From Chara braunii (lineage: Eukaryota; Streptophyta; Charophyceae; Charales; Characeae), in the NCBI GenBank assembly GCA_003427395.1, contig BFEA01000568.1:152640-203678 (forward strand): DNA of 51,039 bases. The letters are read 5' to 3'. The first letter of the stretch is position 1; each line of letters begins with the position of its first letter. Made by a program: the position numbers and the translations under genes. Shown piece after piece: positions 32,251 through 42,890 of the stretch. The notes under the pieces were generated by a model. It was not told the DNA's origin. It was given only the letters and a program-made list of their open reading frames with translations, and searched no databases.

Positions 32251-34493
32251 TTCCAGCTAGGAGTTACTTAGCAGATCCATTCTGATTAGAGGAGATACTC
32301 AGTGACTCGGTGCTAGTAGAGGAGCTAGGGTACGACTAGGGGAATGTTCTCCCCTTAGCACAGATATAAGTAGTACTTTCTTTTGGCCTGTACTGTGATG
32401 CAGGTTTTCGTGTTATCATCTGGAGGCTCGATCTGATCAGCCTATTCCTTCAAAGGGATCACTTTTCTGTTATCAATGATAACAGGGCGGTTGTCGATCC
32501 GTCGGTCTACGACTCAACCCCAATTCACTCTCAATACCCAACCTAAAAAGACTTTAACCCCGGTGATTTAATTGTTTTGTTAAGTTTTCACCCGGACTTT
32601 TATTGAATGGTCATTTAACAAAGGTACCGAGTATTTAATTATGGTTGGTTGGCTGGAGGTTGGGGCTTGCATGGCTAAAGTAAAGGGTATTAGTATGGAG
32701 ATTGATTGGAGTTTGACTCCGTGTAGTGTGTGGACCTTTGCTTGACTCTTTGATGTGATTGCAGGTATGTTCTGTGACTCGACTTATTGGATTGGACTGC
32801 CTGCGATCTCACATATATGTATGGCTATGAGGAGTCCCATTGTGATTGTGAGATGTGATCGTCACATATCTATTTCCCTGTATATATGTATGTATGTATG
32901 TATACCTATGTGGGGTATTAGCGTGGCCTCGTACTAAGGACCTAATCAAGGGTTGGGATGAATAGAAGGGAGGGGATGACCCCTTCTGCTTTTCTTGAAG
33001 AATTCTTGGCCGGACGTTAGCCCTGAGCCTGGAATACGATGGTCCTCGCCCAGAACGACCCTGGCCCCGGCCCTAACACTAAAGGGGTTTTCTCGGATAA
33101 GTGTTAAAAGTACTCGTTTCTTTTCCTTGTTGGGATTTATTTTGGTGGAACGCTAAAGTTCCGGGCGGAAGGGTTAGTGTGTCGCCGGTGATGCGCAAGA
33201 CAACTCACCACCGCTCCGAATTCCTTCCTGCCCTAGGGACCATCTTACCCCGCGCCCTTAGGGACACCTCAGGGTGCAGAAGATGGTAAGGCCCTCAGGC
33301 CGGTTTTGCGCTTGCTAAAGGGTTGTCCCCCTTAGCGCGCACTTCAGTCAACGCCTGAGCGTCGAAGGCGGCCCCACGACTCAGATAAGGCCATTTGGGA
33401 ATGAGCGTCATATAGTGCGTCGTCATCGCAGCTAATCGCGTAGGACTGCATTGCGGATCGATATGGGTAGGACCTGCGTCCGTGCGATCTTATTCTAAAA
33501 CTTGCGCAGGACAGTTACCGACTTCCGCTGCAGAAAGTAATGGGTCAAGCGGAGTCTCTCCTTTTTGGTGGTTGTTCTCCTTTTTGAGTCTCTTGTTGGA
33601 CGTTGTACTCAGTGGCAGCTGTCAAAGTCAAACCCCTTGATTTTGGCTACCACGACATCCCTAAAACTGTCTACTCAACCCCTCTGCTCAAGGTGCAGAA
33701 GAGGGTGTGGGCTTCAACCGTGCATGGCGGTTGTCTGGCGTAGAGAGATTACCCCTCAAAGCGTCTGTCAGCCGACACTTGAGTGTCGAACGCGACCCTC
33801 GAGATTATCAAGGGCCGCAAGGCTACAAGTACCACATGGTACCCCATCAGCGCGAGTGCTCGCGTATACCCTCATGGCTGGTTGATATGAGGAGGCCATG
33901 CGCTCGCTCGACATTTATACGGAAGTCCAACGCGCGATACCTATCTGGTTCTTGCTGCACAAAGTTATGGGCCGGATACTGAAGGGACTAGGAGTATTGT
34001 TGTGTTGTGGTGTTGGTTGTAGTGGTTGGTTTGTGTGTGTTCGTGTGTTATGCATGGTAAGTGTGAGTATCGTGGCGTAACGCGTGGTGTGTGTAGCAGG
34101 TCCTAGTCGACCGGCGTCGGATCGTGTTTGGGACTTCAGCCCCTCAGTGCGTCGATTCGTGTACGGATCCGAATTTGGGCGTTCGACCGCGCGTACCCCC
34201 TATGCTACAGCGAGCGAAAAACGCCGTCGGCTGGGCCACCTCTGCAATTGCATATGAAAAGCCTTCACATGTGGTTCAGTAGCTCGGCGGGGATACGCCC
34301 ACCTAAGGGATGGTGACAGCTCCCGCAGGTGGAGGTAAGCGGTGCCTCGCGTGACCCTGTNCTGTCGTAGGGGTTCGTGAGAGGTACGGCTGGCGCACTC
34401 GGCCGGAGCGGCAAACGCTCTCCGTGACAAGTCCTGCTAAATCCTGCGTGACGCGGCCGGGAGGGTCCCCGTGTGGGACCGATGCGCTCGACA

Positions 34494-34497
34494 CCGT
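34494..34497 (+). repeat. Right target-site duplication, CCGT
   Basis: CCGT directly follows the 3' LTR end CGACA and matches 9996-9999. Confidence 0.8.
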
Positions 34498-36071
34498 CCT
34501 TCCTTCCCTTACCCTCCTCGCTCTTCATCGTCCTTTTGATAGCCAGCATTGTCATTCCAACTGTTGTATATCTTATTTCCCCCTTTGCTTACCGTCTGTG
34601 TCATTGCTTCATTTTCTCCGATGTCGGGTGGTTGTTTCTATTTTCCTTGGGTGTGTTTTGCAGGCATCTCTGTCTTGTTTTCCCCCCCTTGTTCCCCCTC
34701 ATGTTTATTGTGGGCACGCTGTTGATTTGGTTTGGTCTGATCTGTTACAGGCGATGGCATTTCCTTTTGGTCACTCACTTGCCGGTCTGCCCATTTGGTT
34801 AATCCTGCCTGTGTATTATTAGCTGGTGATCGTCCTGGTCGTCCCTCACCTTCCCATTTCCAGGTCCTTGGTTGCTTGATCCTATGTTTGTAGAACACCC
34901 ATCCTTTAAAAGACGGGTCCTTTGGGACCCACCTTCCGGGGCCTTGTGGGTGGGGTCTCATCAGCCTTTTCATGTCCGGATCTTGCGTTCTCCGACAGTG
35001 AGGGTCTGTGTTGAGATGACCCCTCCAGTTGTAGGCGTAGCACCACGGGTCTTGTGGATGATTCACCTGCACTGCGTATGTCCATCCTTCTTGCGAGAAG
35101 GACCATTGACCAATGATCGGAAATCCCACAGATGGGTCCCAGTTTATTGCGACCAGCAGGGTGTCATCTTGTTTTGGTAGATATTGAGGTTGGTTTGTTA
35201 TATAGCCAAGAACTGGTGCAATTTGGTGGAGATCAGCCAGGATCGCCCCTTGAACACACAATGGAGCGAACCGAAACTCGACCCAGAAGTGGTCTTTCAT
35301 AAGTTGTTCCCTCCTTTGGTCCGCTGAAAAGGGGACCAAAGGTTCCCATGGTCTCCCCTCCACCCGGTACGATCTATGCCGCAAGGTGGTTTGTTTCAGG
35401 AGGTTGACTCTGTCCACCGAATGCACTGTAATAACGGAAATTCGGTTTGGTCTCACTGTCTCAATTACAAAGTGTTATGAGACAGCCTGATCGTCAGTCT
35501 TGATTGCTCTCAACCTGTCGTGCACCCATCTAAGTTTCTCGTTGATGGAGACCGACCCCGCCTCCTGTGGAAACCTAAATTGGACTGCATTGCGTGAGTA
35601 AATGTAATTGCAATTTGCCACTGCCTGTGGCGAGAAGACTACATGAAGGTAAATATACCCATTTTTCTCGATGTACTTGTTTTCCGGTCGAGTACGCAAC
35701 TTTTGTATAAAATGTGCTTTCACCAACCCCATTGCATCGAGAGTCATGATCCCATCTTCCGAACGATTTCCAGATGTTGCCAGAGCATGCATCAGGGCCG
35801 CCGATTCCCTTAACATTTTCCTCGGGGTCGGGGATCTTTCTTGGGCATGTAGGCCTGTGGTGGTGGTCCCTTCCCGGGACTGTGTCACTGCCTCTGCATA
35901 CGTGGTTGGCCGTGCTCCTTCCCCTGACACACGTTTATCAGGGGATAATTGTTTGACGTGTTCTTCGTGTCTTTGTAGTGGGTGGAATGATGGGGTGTCT
36001 CCCTCCCCAAGCAGGTTCCGTGTCCCCCGGGATGTCATTGTGTTTGTCATTTGTGTGCCTTTGTGTGTCAT
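34494..36071 (-). pseudogene. LINE ORF1, N-terminal part (DUF4283-like, degenerate zinc knuckle)
   Basis: The RNA-binding ORF1 protein would coat LINE RNA. From ATG 36071 there is a polar leader with TTYAEAVTQ (near residue 57, common in LINE ORF1 proteins). It is followed by an alpha/beta region around residues 130-290 including HFWVEFRFAPLCVQ and LLVAINWDPSVGFPIIGQWS, and then CYAYNWRGHLNTDPHC. This order matches plant DUF4283 plus zf-CCHC_4 proteins, with the second cysteine replaced by tyrosine and the last one displaced. In-frame stops are TAA 35475, TAG 34638 and TAA 34509, with no frameshift. A basic, glutamine-rich region leads to the insertion point. Confidence 0.8.
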
Positions 36072-36100
36072 TTTCCATTTCGGTCAATATGTCGCTACTC

Positions 36101-36547
36101 GTTTTTGGAAGATCATGTGCGAGTGAAACTCAAGTTACAATCCGTATGTGTTTCTCGAGGCGATATCTGCACAGCAATAATGACTCATCCCAATTTTATG
36201 TTGATTACCTTGATTACTTTGATTACCTTGATTACCTTGATTACACATTCACATGGTTGAAGATGATATAAGTGGCAAATAGTAATTGTTGTGCGCAAGA
36301 TTATACCAACATTTGGTCGTGATCTGGTGAGTGTTTTTGGAATATCATGTGCAAGTCAGAGACAGGTTACGATCCGTATTTGTTCCTCCGCGCTGGGGCA
36401 ATATGTGCACAACAGTATTGGCACGTCCCAATTTTACCTTGATTAGATATTCACGTGGTTGACGATGACAGAAGTGACAAATAACAATTATCAATTATTG
36501 TGCGCAAGATTATACCCTCATTCTATCATGATGCGGTGAGTGAGTGT
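36101..36547 (-). repeat. Two tandem units upstream of LINE ORF1
   Basis: A unit from GTTTTTGGAA to GGTGAGTG occurs at 36101-36332 (232 bp) and 36333-36547 (about 215 bp). They share ATCATGTGC, ATCCGTAT, CCCAATTTTA, TTGTGCGCAAGATTATACC and GGTGAGTG. The first unit is longer because of a TTGATTACC microrepeat (36201-36245). They begin 30 bases upstream of the ORF1 start, where LINE promoters sit. A promoter-monomer role, as in mouse L1, is inference. Confidence 0.7.
36201..36245. repeat. TTGATTACC microrepeat
   Basis: Five consecutive 9-mers TTGATTAC(C/T), present only in the LINE-proximal unit. Confidence 0.9.
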
Positions 36548-37496
36548 ACATGGTTTATTAGTGAATCCAAACGTTCAAACAATAAGTGTCCTGTTGACCC
36601 AGTCCTATGCCATAAGTCGGGGCCGGGCGGGACAGGGACTAGAAGTGGTGAGGGTGGGGTGGAAGAGGACGGAAGACGAAAGTGAAGGTAGACAGAGCGG
36701 TTAGGGAAGGAACGCGACTGGGGTTTGGGATGGCGTCTCGCTTCAGAGGAGAATAACTTTAGGTCTGTGTGGGGTGTGGGCGTGGGGAAGGCCAGGATGG
36801 AGGCGGCAGCCGGTCATGAGACATCTCACCCCACCACTTAAGTTGGCGGTATTCTCGAGCCGCTACTGACGTGTATCATCTCCTACCCTTTCCGCATCCA
36901 GATATTCGTGTTGCCCTCCTGTTGTCAATCTGCAGTACTCCTCACTTTTTAATCCCACCCGTCGTCTCCATGTATTTCCTGCTCCCCTTCCTCATTGACC
37001 AAATTTACTCCCTTCGTATTATCGTCTGGCTATTCTGCTTCCAAGTCGCGTGTTACCAGCTCATCACCATTTGTATCCCGATCCTCCCGATAGATTGTCG
37101 TTCTTTCCCCGTCGTTTTTTTCTCGTTCCTTTCGTAAGCGTTATACGCTCATCACCCTGAGATCCTCCAACTCTGCGGTAGTCGTAGTCAATCACTGCTC
37201 TCTTCACCACACACAACCCTCGTATCCCCACACGTCTGCCAAATTTTCCACTTCACGTTCCACGTTCTATCCTCCTCGCAGGGGATTTGGTTCCTTGCTC
37301 CTTGTTACATATTGCCTTCATTGGCCGACGCGCGCAACCGAAAAATCCTCCTACCACCTCGATGAACCAACCATGGCGGTAGGTCTACTTCGCCTCTCGA
37401 AAACAACGGAGTCAGCGGGAGTGCGGACGGACCTCGCCGTACCGGTCCCACTAGCGCGCGCGTCCACTCTTTAAAATCGTGGCGCATTTTGTCCAA
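36548..37496. other. Gene-free spacer
   Basis: No supported gene. The sequence turns C/T-rich from about 36850. Short frames have no recognised domain. Confidence 0.5.
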
Positions 37497-38194
37497 CACT
37501 GTCTTATTCCCTTTCGAGCTCTCCCAGGCCTCACACCCCCACCTGGCTAGGTTACAGAGCAACACGACTTGCCTCAGCTCCGGTCAGCGTCGTCCCAACA
37601 GCTACCCTTGGTTGTCCCTTGGAATGCCCACCCCAAAGCATCCCCAGATCTCTCTACCAGGCCTCACGCTCCTGCAATCAGCAGGTTACAGGGCAACACC
37701 CCAGCACCAACCACCGTCGTTCTGGCATCGAACAACCGCAGATCCATGAACGTATCGGTATCAAATAGCCTAAAGTGAGTTGTTAGAAGTCCCCAGAATC
37801 CTAAAACATTCTCTCTTTTTAAAAAAAAAATCAATGCTATTTGAGCTAAATTTGAGAGACTATCCACCAACGAAAATCCCAACAATTGTCTTCAAACACT
37901 CTAAAGCGCCAGAGGGTCCTAACACCCTCGAAGTCCTCAAACACTGTCTTATTCCCTACCAAGCTCTACCAAGCCTCTCACCCCCACTATAGGTTACAGG
38001 GCAAGGCAACTCACCCCGGCTCCGGCCAACGTCGTCTTCAGTAGGAACCCTTGATTGTCCCGTGAACTGGCCCCCCTAGGCATTCCCAGATCTCTCTACT
38101 AGGCCTCAAGCTCCTGCTGTCAACAAGTTACAGGGTCGACACCCCAGCACCAGCCAGCGTCGTTCTGGCATCGAACAACCGTAGGTCCATGAAT
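37497..38194. repeat. Two direct copies, period 445 bp
   Basis: Each copy (37497-37750, 37942-38193) runs from CACTGTCTTATTCCCT through AGCTC(T), GGTTACAG(A/G)GCAA, CTCCGG(T/C)CA(G/A)CGTCGTC, CCCAGATCTCTCTAC, CACCCCAGCACCA to GTTCTGGCATCGAACAACCG and TCCATGAA. An inverted partial copy is at 50623-50737, and a related GGTTACAGGGCA block occurs at about 38500. It looks like a dispersed repeat family; no coding capacity is seen. Confidence 0.75.
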
Positions 38195-38497
38195 AAAACA
38201 ACATTAAAATTCGCCTCAAGGAAATTGCAAGGAGTCTCACGAGCCCAAAAACGTTCTACCACAACCACTGAGAACAATCACAACCTCTAGAGGATAGCCA
38301 TATCCGAACACATCGCTCGTTGTTGTTTTTTTGTTTTTTTTTTAACGAGATAGGACATGAGTGACGTACAACAAATTGAAAGCAAAAAATTTGAACCAAA
38401 ACCACCGACTAGCAAACTTCTCACGCAACAATTGGAAAAAAACAAAGTCCTTATGATCAGTCCTTGAACCTAGATGCGGCTGATCTCATAACCCCCT

Positions 38498-39442
38498 ATG
38501 CTAGGGTTACAGGGCACCACCATGCCCCATTCCCGACCAGCCTTGGGATGCGTGATTCGCGCGGGTTTCAGGTGCTTTCCTCCTCCTCTCGGCAAAAGCA
38601 TAACTGTTCCTGGTACAAACCAGCTTTTGTCCGGCGTCCACAGGGGGACAGTGCCACCAGGGGCGGTACCAACGGCACCCCGAACTGCCAGTTTTGACAC
38701 CGAAGGGTCATCGCGCCAACCGTTACAGGGCGGACGCTGGGTTGCGGAGAACGGGAGTGTGGTTTTTCAAATTCGAAACATTGCGCCCCTAGCACGAGGC
38801 CGCAATGTTGCCTTTCCGAGGATGACCGTTGCTGTGCAGAGGAGCAAACGGGCAGGTTCCAGCATCCGACGGGCGTTGTGTGCGTCCTCGGCAATGGCAA
38901 CAACCACTCTTGTGGCCAGCATAAACTGCATGATCATGACGGATGTGCGTATTGTCCATTGTGGTCTCCCTCCTCTGCGTTCTTGCCGTGTTCTGACGAC
39001 GCACATGCGTATGGCAGACTTGTTGAAGAGGAGTGTTGTCCTCGCTCTCTTCCTGTTCGCCTTGCTGGCCGTTTTTGTCGTCCAGCTGTGGCAGCTGGGC
39101 AAGCGGGCAACAGTTCATCGTCGCCGAAAGTCGTCGAAGAAGAAGGTTAGGTTTGTAGGTTCACGAAAGTCGATGGGGGATTCTTGTTTCAGGGCGGGGC
39201 GTGAGTATGCGATGGGAGGGGCAGGCTTTGCGAGCAGGACGAATGTGAGAGAACATCGTTTTGGCCCGACGTTGTACTCGCATCTCCCCTCTTGGCAACA
39301 ACCCTTGCCAGACGACAGTCATTGGGAACCTCTTCCGTTGACTCTTCCTGTTGGGTGGGATACCTCACCATCGTGCTGGATCCCTCGATCCCATGTCCGC
39401 GCTCCTCGACGAAGTTCGGCAAGAGGGCGAACATCCTCTTGA
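38498..39442 (+). CDS. Doubtful ORF, 314 aa, one predicted membrane segment
   Basis: This is one of the two longest uninterrupted frames in the window, starting in a GGTTACAGGG-type repeat. Around residues 180-202 there is a hydrophobic segment (SVVLALFLFALLAVFVVQLW) followed by a very basic stretch (HRRRKSSKKK), which would favour a single inward-anchored helix. I recognise no family. The start region overlaps repeat DNA, and opposite-strand frames of 110 codons exist, so it may be non-coding. It ends shortly before the inverted LTR at 39567. Confidence 0.22.
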   Translation: MLGLQGTTMPHSRPALGCVIRAGFRCFPPPLGKSITVPGTNQLLSGVHRGTVPPGAVPTAPRTASFDTEGSSRQPLQGGRWVAENGSVVFQIRNIAPLARGRNVAFPRMTVAVQRSKRAGSSIRRALCASSAMATTTLVASINCMIMTDVRIVHCGLPPLRSCRVLTTHMRMADLLKRSVVLALFLFALLAVFVVQLWQLGKRATVHRRRKSSKKKVRFVGSRKSMGDSCFRAGREYAMGGAGFASRTNVREHRFGPTLYSHLPSWQQPLPDDSHWEPLPLTLPVGWDTSPSCWIPRSHVRAPRRSSARGRTSS

Positions 39443-41341
39443 TCTTCATCTATCCTCTACCTGCAACATGCACGCCGCGAGGACGCTGATCGGCGACCAC
39501 AACAGTGATGTCGTCGTCCCATGACAGTCGAGGCGGACGTGCCTATGTAGGGATTGTCCAGCGCGTTGTCGAACGCATCGGTCCGGCACCGCACAAGGCA
39601 GCGCGGGACCCTCTCGGCCGCGTCACGCAGGAGTAGATCTTTAATCCTCGTTGCGAATATACATGGAGCTTCCGCAAATCGCTCCGCCCGAGTGCGCCGG
39701 CCGTACCTCTTGCGAGCCCTCACGACAGGATAGGGCTTACGCGAGGCAGGGCTTACCTCCACCTTACGGGAGTTGTCACCTCCCTTCGGTGGGCGTATCC
39801 CTGCCGAGCTACCAGTCCATAGTACGAAAGCTAATGAGTTGCAATCACAGAGGTGGACCAGCCGAGGGCGTTTCTCGTTCGATGTAGCATAGGGGGTACG
39901 CGCGGTATTACGCCTCTATCGGACCCGCATGCGAACCGACATCTTGGGGGGCCTGAGGTCCCAAGCGCGACTCGGCGCCGGTCGACTAGGACGCATCCCA
40001 CACGCCACGCACACACCACTATAAAGAACATAAAAAAATAAAAACACACACACATACGCATACACAAAACGACACAGAACAAACAACGCGACAACACTCC
40101 TCCTCCCTTAGTAGTCTCTCCGATGCGGAAATCGGATAGGCGTCTCGTGCGAGACTTAGTATAAAACCGCGCGGATGCAGGGATTACTCATATCGACTCG
40201 CAATGCAAGCATACGCAGACTGTCGCAATGATGACGTTCTATGTAATACCCATACTCATGCGGTTCTCGTTAATCTCGAGGTTCGCATTCGACACTCAAG
40301 TGTCGGCTGACACGCGCGTTGAGGGATTGATCTCTCGACGCTGGACAACCGCCAAGTGTGGTTGAAAACCACACCCTCTTCTGCACCCTGCGAAGAGTGG
40401 GTGGTACACAGGTTCATACCTGTGGTGGCAATCATCTCTTATCGCCCTGGAGACTAGCTCCATCATCTAGGGTCTGGAGATAAATCAAGGGGTTTGACTT
40501 TGACGACTACCACGGACTACAACGTCCAACTATAAAAAACTCTAAAAAGCAAAGGATAACAGGGAATCTCCATTTTTTCTCAAAAACATGATCTGTTCAA
40601 CCCTTACGTGCGGTCACAGTAGGTCGCGCGAAACACTCAAGACATATGTATTACATATATATAGAGGGTTATAATTATGTGACGATCATTTCTCACAATC
40701 ACAGTGAAACTCCTCTCAGCCATATATATGTATATGATCACAGACAGTCACTCCAAAATCCGAACCACAAAACATACATGCAATGACATCAAAGATTCAA
40801 CCAAAAGTTCATGCACTACACGAGGTCAACTTCAACCATTCTCTGCACTCACAACCCTTGCTTTTAGTCATACAAGCCTTACTCTTTGTGCAACTTTCAA
40901 AATAAAATACTCAGTACTTTTCTTAAATGGTCATTCAAATAAAGTCTGGGTGAGAACACAACAAAACAATTCAAATCACAAGGCTAAAACCTTTAGGTTG
41001 AGTGGCGGAGTGGATTGGAGTTGAATCGTAAACCGACGAATCGGCAACCGACCTGTTATTAGTGATAACATAAGATGATCCTCGTAGGACCAAGCTGAAT
41101 CTATCCCAAATCCTGAATTAATCGATCAAAAAGACCTGTAACACAAGACAGGTCAATCCCCAAACTAAATCTATAAGTCCATAGAGAATAATCTTTATAT
41201 CATGATCTTGTTCAAAATCATGCGATTGAACTAAGCCTAAGTCTACTTCTAAGCAAGTGTCAAAAGAAAGGTAGATCCTGACAAAATCAATCTCCTCTAT
41301 ACAGAATAGATTTTCAGGATTGCCACGTGTCAAAATATAAT

Positions 41342-42000
41342 CTAACTCCTTTAAACTAAGAAAATTTCGGCAGCGCTTCCCGTAGGAAAAGTGTATTCTC
41401 AGAATTCATACTAACTCAAATATGAAAACAAAAACAATCTCTAATTCTGAAAAGTCAAAATTTGTCTAACTCCCTGAATTAGTAAAAATTTGGGCAGCAT
41501 CTCCTTTAGAAAGGTAGGCTTTCCAGGTTTATACTAAGTCAGATATGAACTTAAAAAACAAGACTTGAGCTCAATTAAGACAAAATTTAACTAACTCCTT
41601 AAATTTGTAGAAATTTCGGCAGCGCTTCCCGTAGAGAAAGTGTTATTTCAAAATTTATATAAAGCTAAGTTCAGAATAAAATATGACTTTGACTTCTCAA
41701 GGTTCAATTTTGTCGAACTCCCTAAATTAGCAAAAATTTAGGCAGCACTCCCTTTAGAAAAGGAGATGTTTCATATTTTTACCAAGCCAAGAAGTCAGCA
41801 AAGCTGGACTCTAAAAAAAAACAAAATCTAACTAACTCCTTGGTTTTTGTAGAAATTTCGTCAGCACTTCCCGTAGAGAAAGTGACTTACAAAAATTTAT
41901 ACAAGGCCAAGTATAACAAAAAGATCCAAGAAAATGCAGAAATCGACCTAAGTAAAATAAACTTAACTAAGAAAATGCAGGAATTGAAACTAACTCCTAT
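41342..42000 (-). repeat. Tandem TACG-hairpin repeats, about 124-bp period, two alternating types
   Basis: Units begin (plus strand) with C(T/G)AACTCC at 41342, 41466, 41591, 41714 and 41832, and a remnant at 41990. Units 1, 3 and 5 carry CGCTTCCCGTAG or CACTTCCCGTAG. Units 2 and 4 carry CATCTCCTTTAG or CACTCCCTTTAG. So two unit types alternate, a dimeric higher-order repeat. The mirror motif on the minus strand is TTCCTACGGGAAGCGC. Confidence 0.78.
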
Positions 42001-42198
42001 GGCTCTAGCACGTAGCGAGCAACTAAAGCAACTACCAATCAACCCGAAACTTTAACTCAGTAGTAGCTTCACCCAGTCACATGCAGACCAGATCACAAAG
42101 GTAAGTACTCTCACCATCCCAAAGTTAATTTATCAAACAATAGTTCATTGTCTCTCAATGATTTATCCTTTCATACCCAGTTTACATAGGGCATAAAG

Positions 42199-42890
42199 TT
42201 AGACTACCCAAACTTATGGAACATGTCTACCTCAACCATTGAGTATACACAAACACATGACGCAACAACTTTTTTTTTTTTTTGGCATATGACTAGGCCA
42301 CCCTAGTCGCCCTGAACTGTTTAAGTATCCAAGTTATATATAACTATATGCACTTTGCTTTTTAAGGCAACATATTACACCTGGTTCTTACCACAATTTT
42401 ATTCTTAATTAGTAGTCTTTTCAGTTTGTGATAAGCTATAGCCAGACCACCCAAACTTATGGAACACTGTCTGACTAGCCTGTTCATAAATATAATAGTA
42501 GTAAGGTATAGCCAAGTTATAACCTTCTGGTTCCAGCATGTGCGAGGCGTTGGACCAAGACCACCCAAACTTATGAAACATGTCTTGGTCCTCAACCTGG
42601 TTCATTTCTCTTAAAGCCAAAGCAGGAAGGTTGAGCCACCCAAAGTTATGGAACATGCTCAGACCTCCTCGTTCAGAAACTAAAGAAACTGAAAGAAACC
42701 CAAAGTAAACAAGGCGACCAAGCCACCCAAACTTATGGAACATGCTTGGCCCCTGAAAGTCGGTCACAGTCAGCCCTCGCAATTCAGAGCAACCAGACCA
42801 CCCAAACTTATGGGAACCTGTCTGGTCCTTCATGCAATCAAAAATAAACATAGCACTGGGCCCTCCAATCTTATGGAGGCTCTCCCAACC
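42199..42890 (-). repeat. Hairpin array, divergent subfamily, inverted
   Basis: Seven or eight units with plus-strand core CCACCCAAACTTATGGAACATG, that is, minus-strand CCA-TAAGTT-TGG. Outer stems: TAGAC/GTCTA (42200), CAGAC/GTCTG (42443), GACCAAGAC/GTCTTGGTC (42553), TTGAGC/GCTCAG (42630), CCAAGC/GCTTGG (42719), ACCAGAC/GTCTGGT (42792), and a degenerate unit at 42854. At 42291-42308 GACTAGG/CCTAGTC remains without the core. Loop sequence and orientation match the other arrays. Confidence 0.85.

Larger units (their letters stand above)
10000..34493 (+). mobile_element. Giant non-autonomous LTR retrotransposon (about 24.5 kb) nested in the LINE
   Basis: Both ends carry blocks of about 9 kb in the same orientation that begin TGTCGGCG and end GCTCGACA, so the element has the standard TG...CA termini with a 5-bp inverted terminal repeat. 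A tRNA-Asp-like primer-binding site follows the first LTR (19202). The insertion is flanked by CCGT and splits LINE ORF1. The internal region (19200-25490) holds gag-like fragments only. No protease, integrase, reverse transcriptase or RNase H block is seen, and no clear polypurine tract precedes 25491. It would therefore depend on another element for transposition. The LTRs differ by scattered substitutions and several indels, so the insertion is not recent. Confidence 0.85.
25491..34493 (+). repeat. 3' LTR (9.0 kb)
   Basis: Starts TGTCGGCGCAAATACCC and ends GCTCGACA, colinear with 10000-19199 but with a single head. It contains a segment (about 32265-32690) missing from the 5' LTR. The inverted LTR retains a counterpart (about 40990-41340), so the 5' LTR lost it. 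One ambiguous base lies at 34361. The open frames seen (for example plus 26167-26625) mirror those in the 5' LTR and have no recognised domain. Confidence 0.85.
34494..36545 (-). mobile_element. LINE, 5' portion (5' tandem units and ORF1 N-terminal part)
   Basis: This is the other half of the LINE split by the LTR retrotransposon. It contains two tandem 5' units (36101-36545) and the first 526 codons of ORF1. It ends exactly at the LTR boundary, and its reading frame continues at 9995. Confidence 0.82.
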
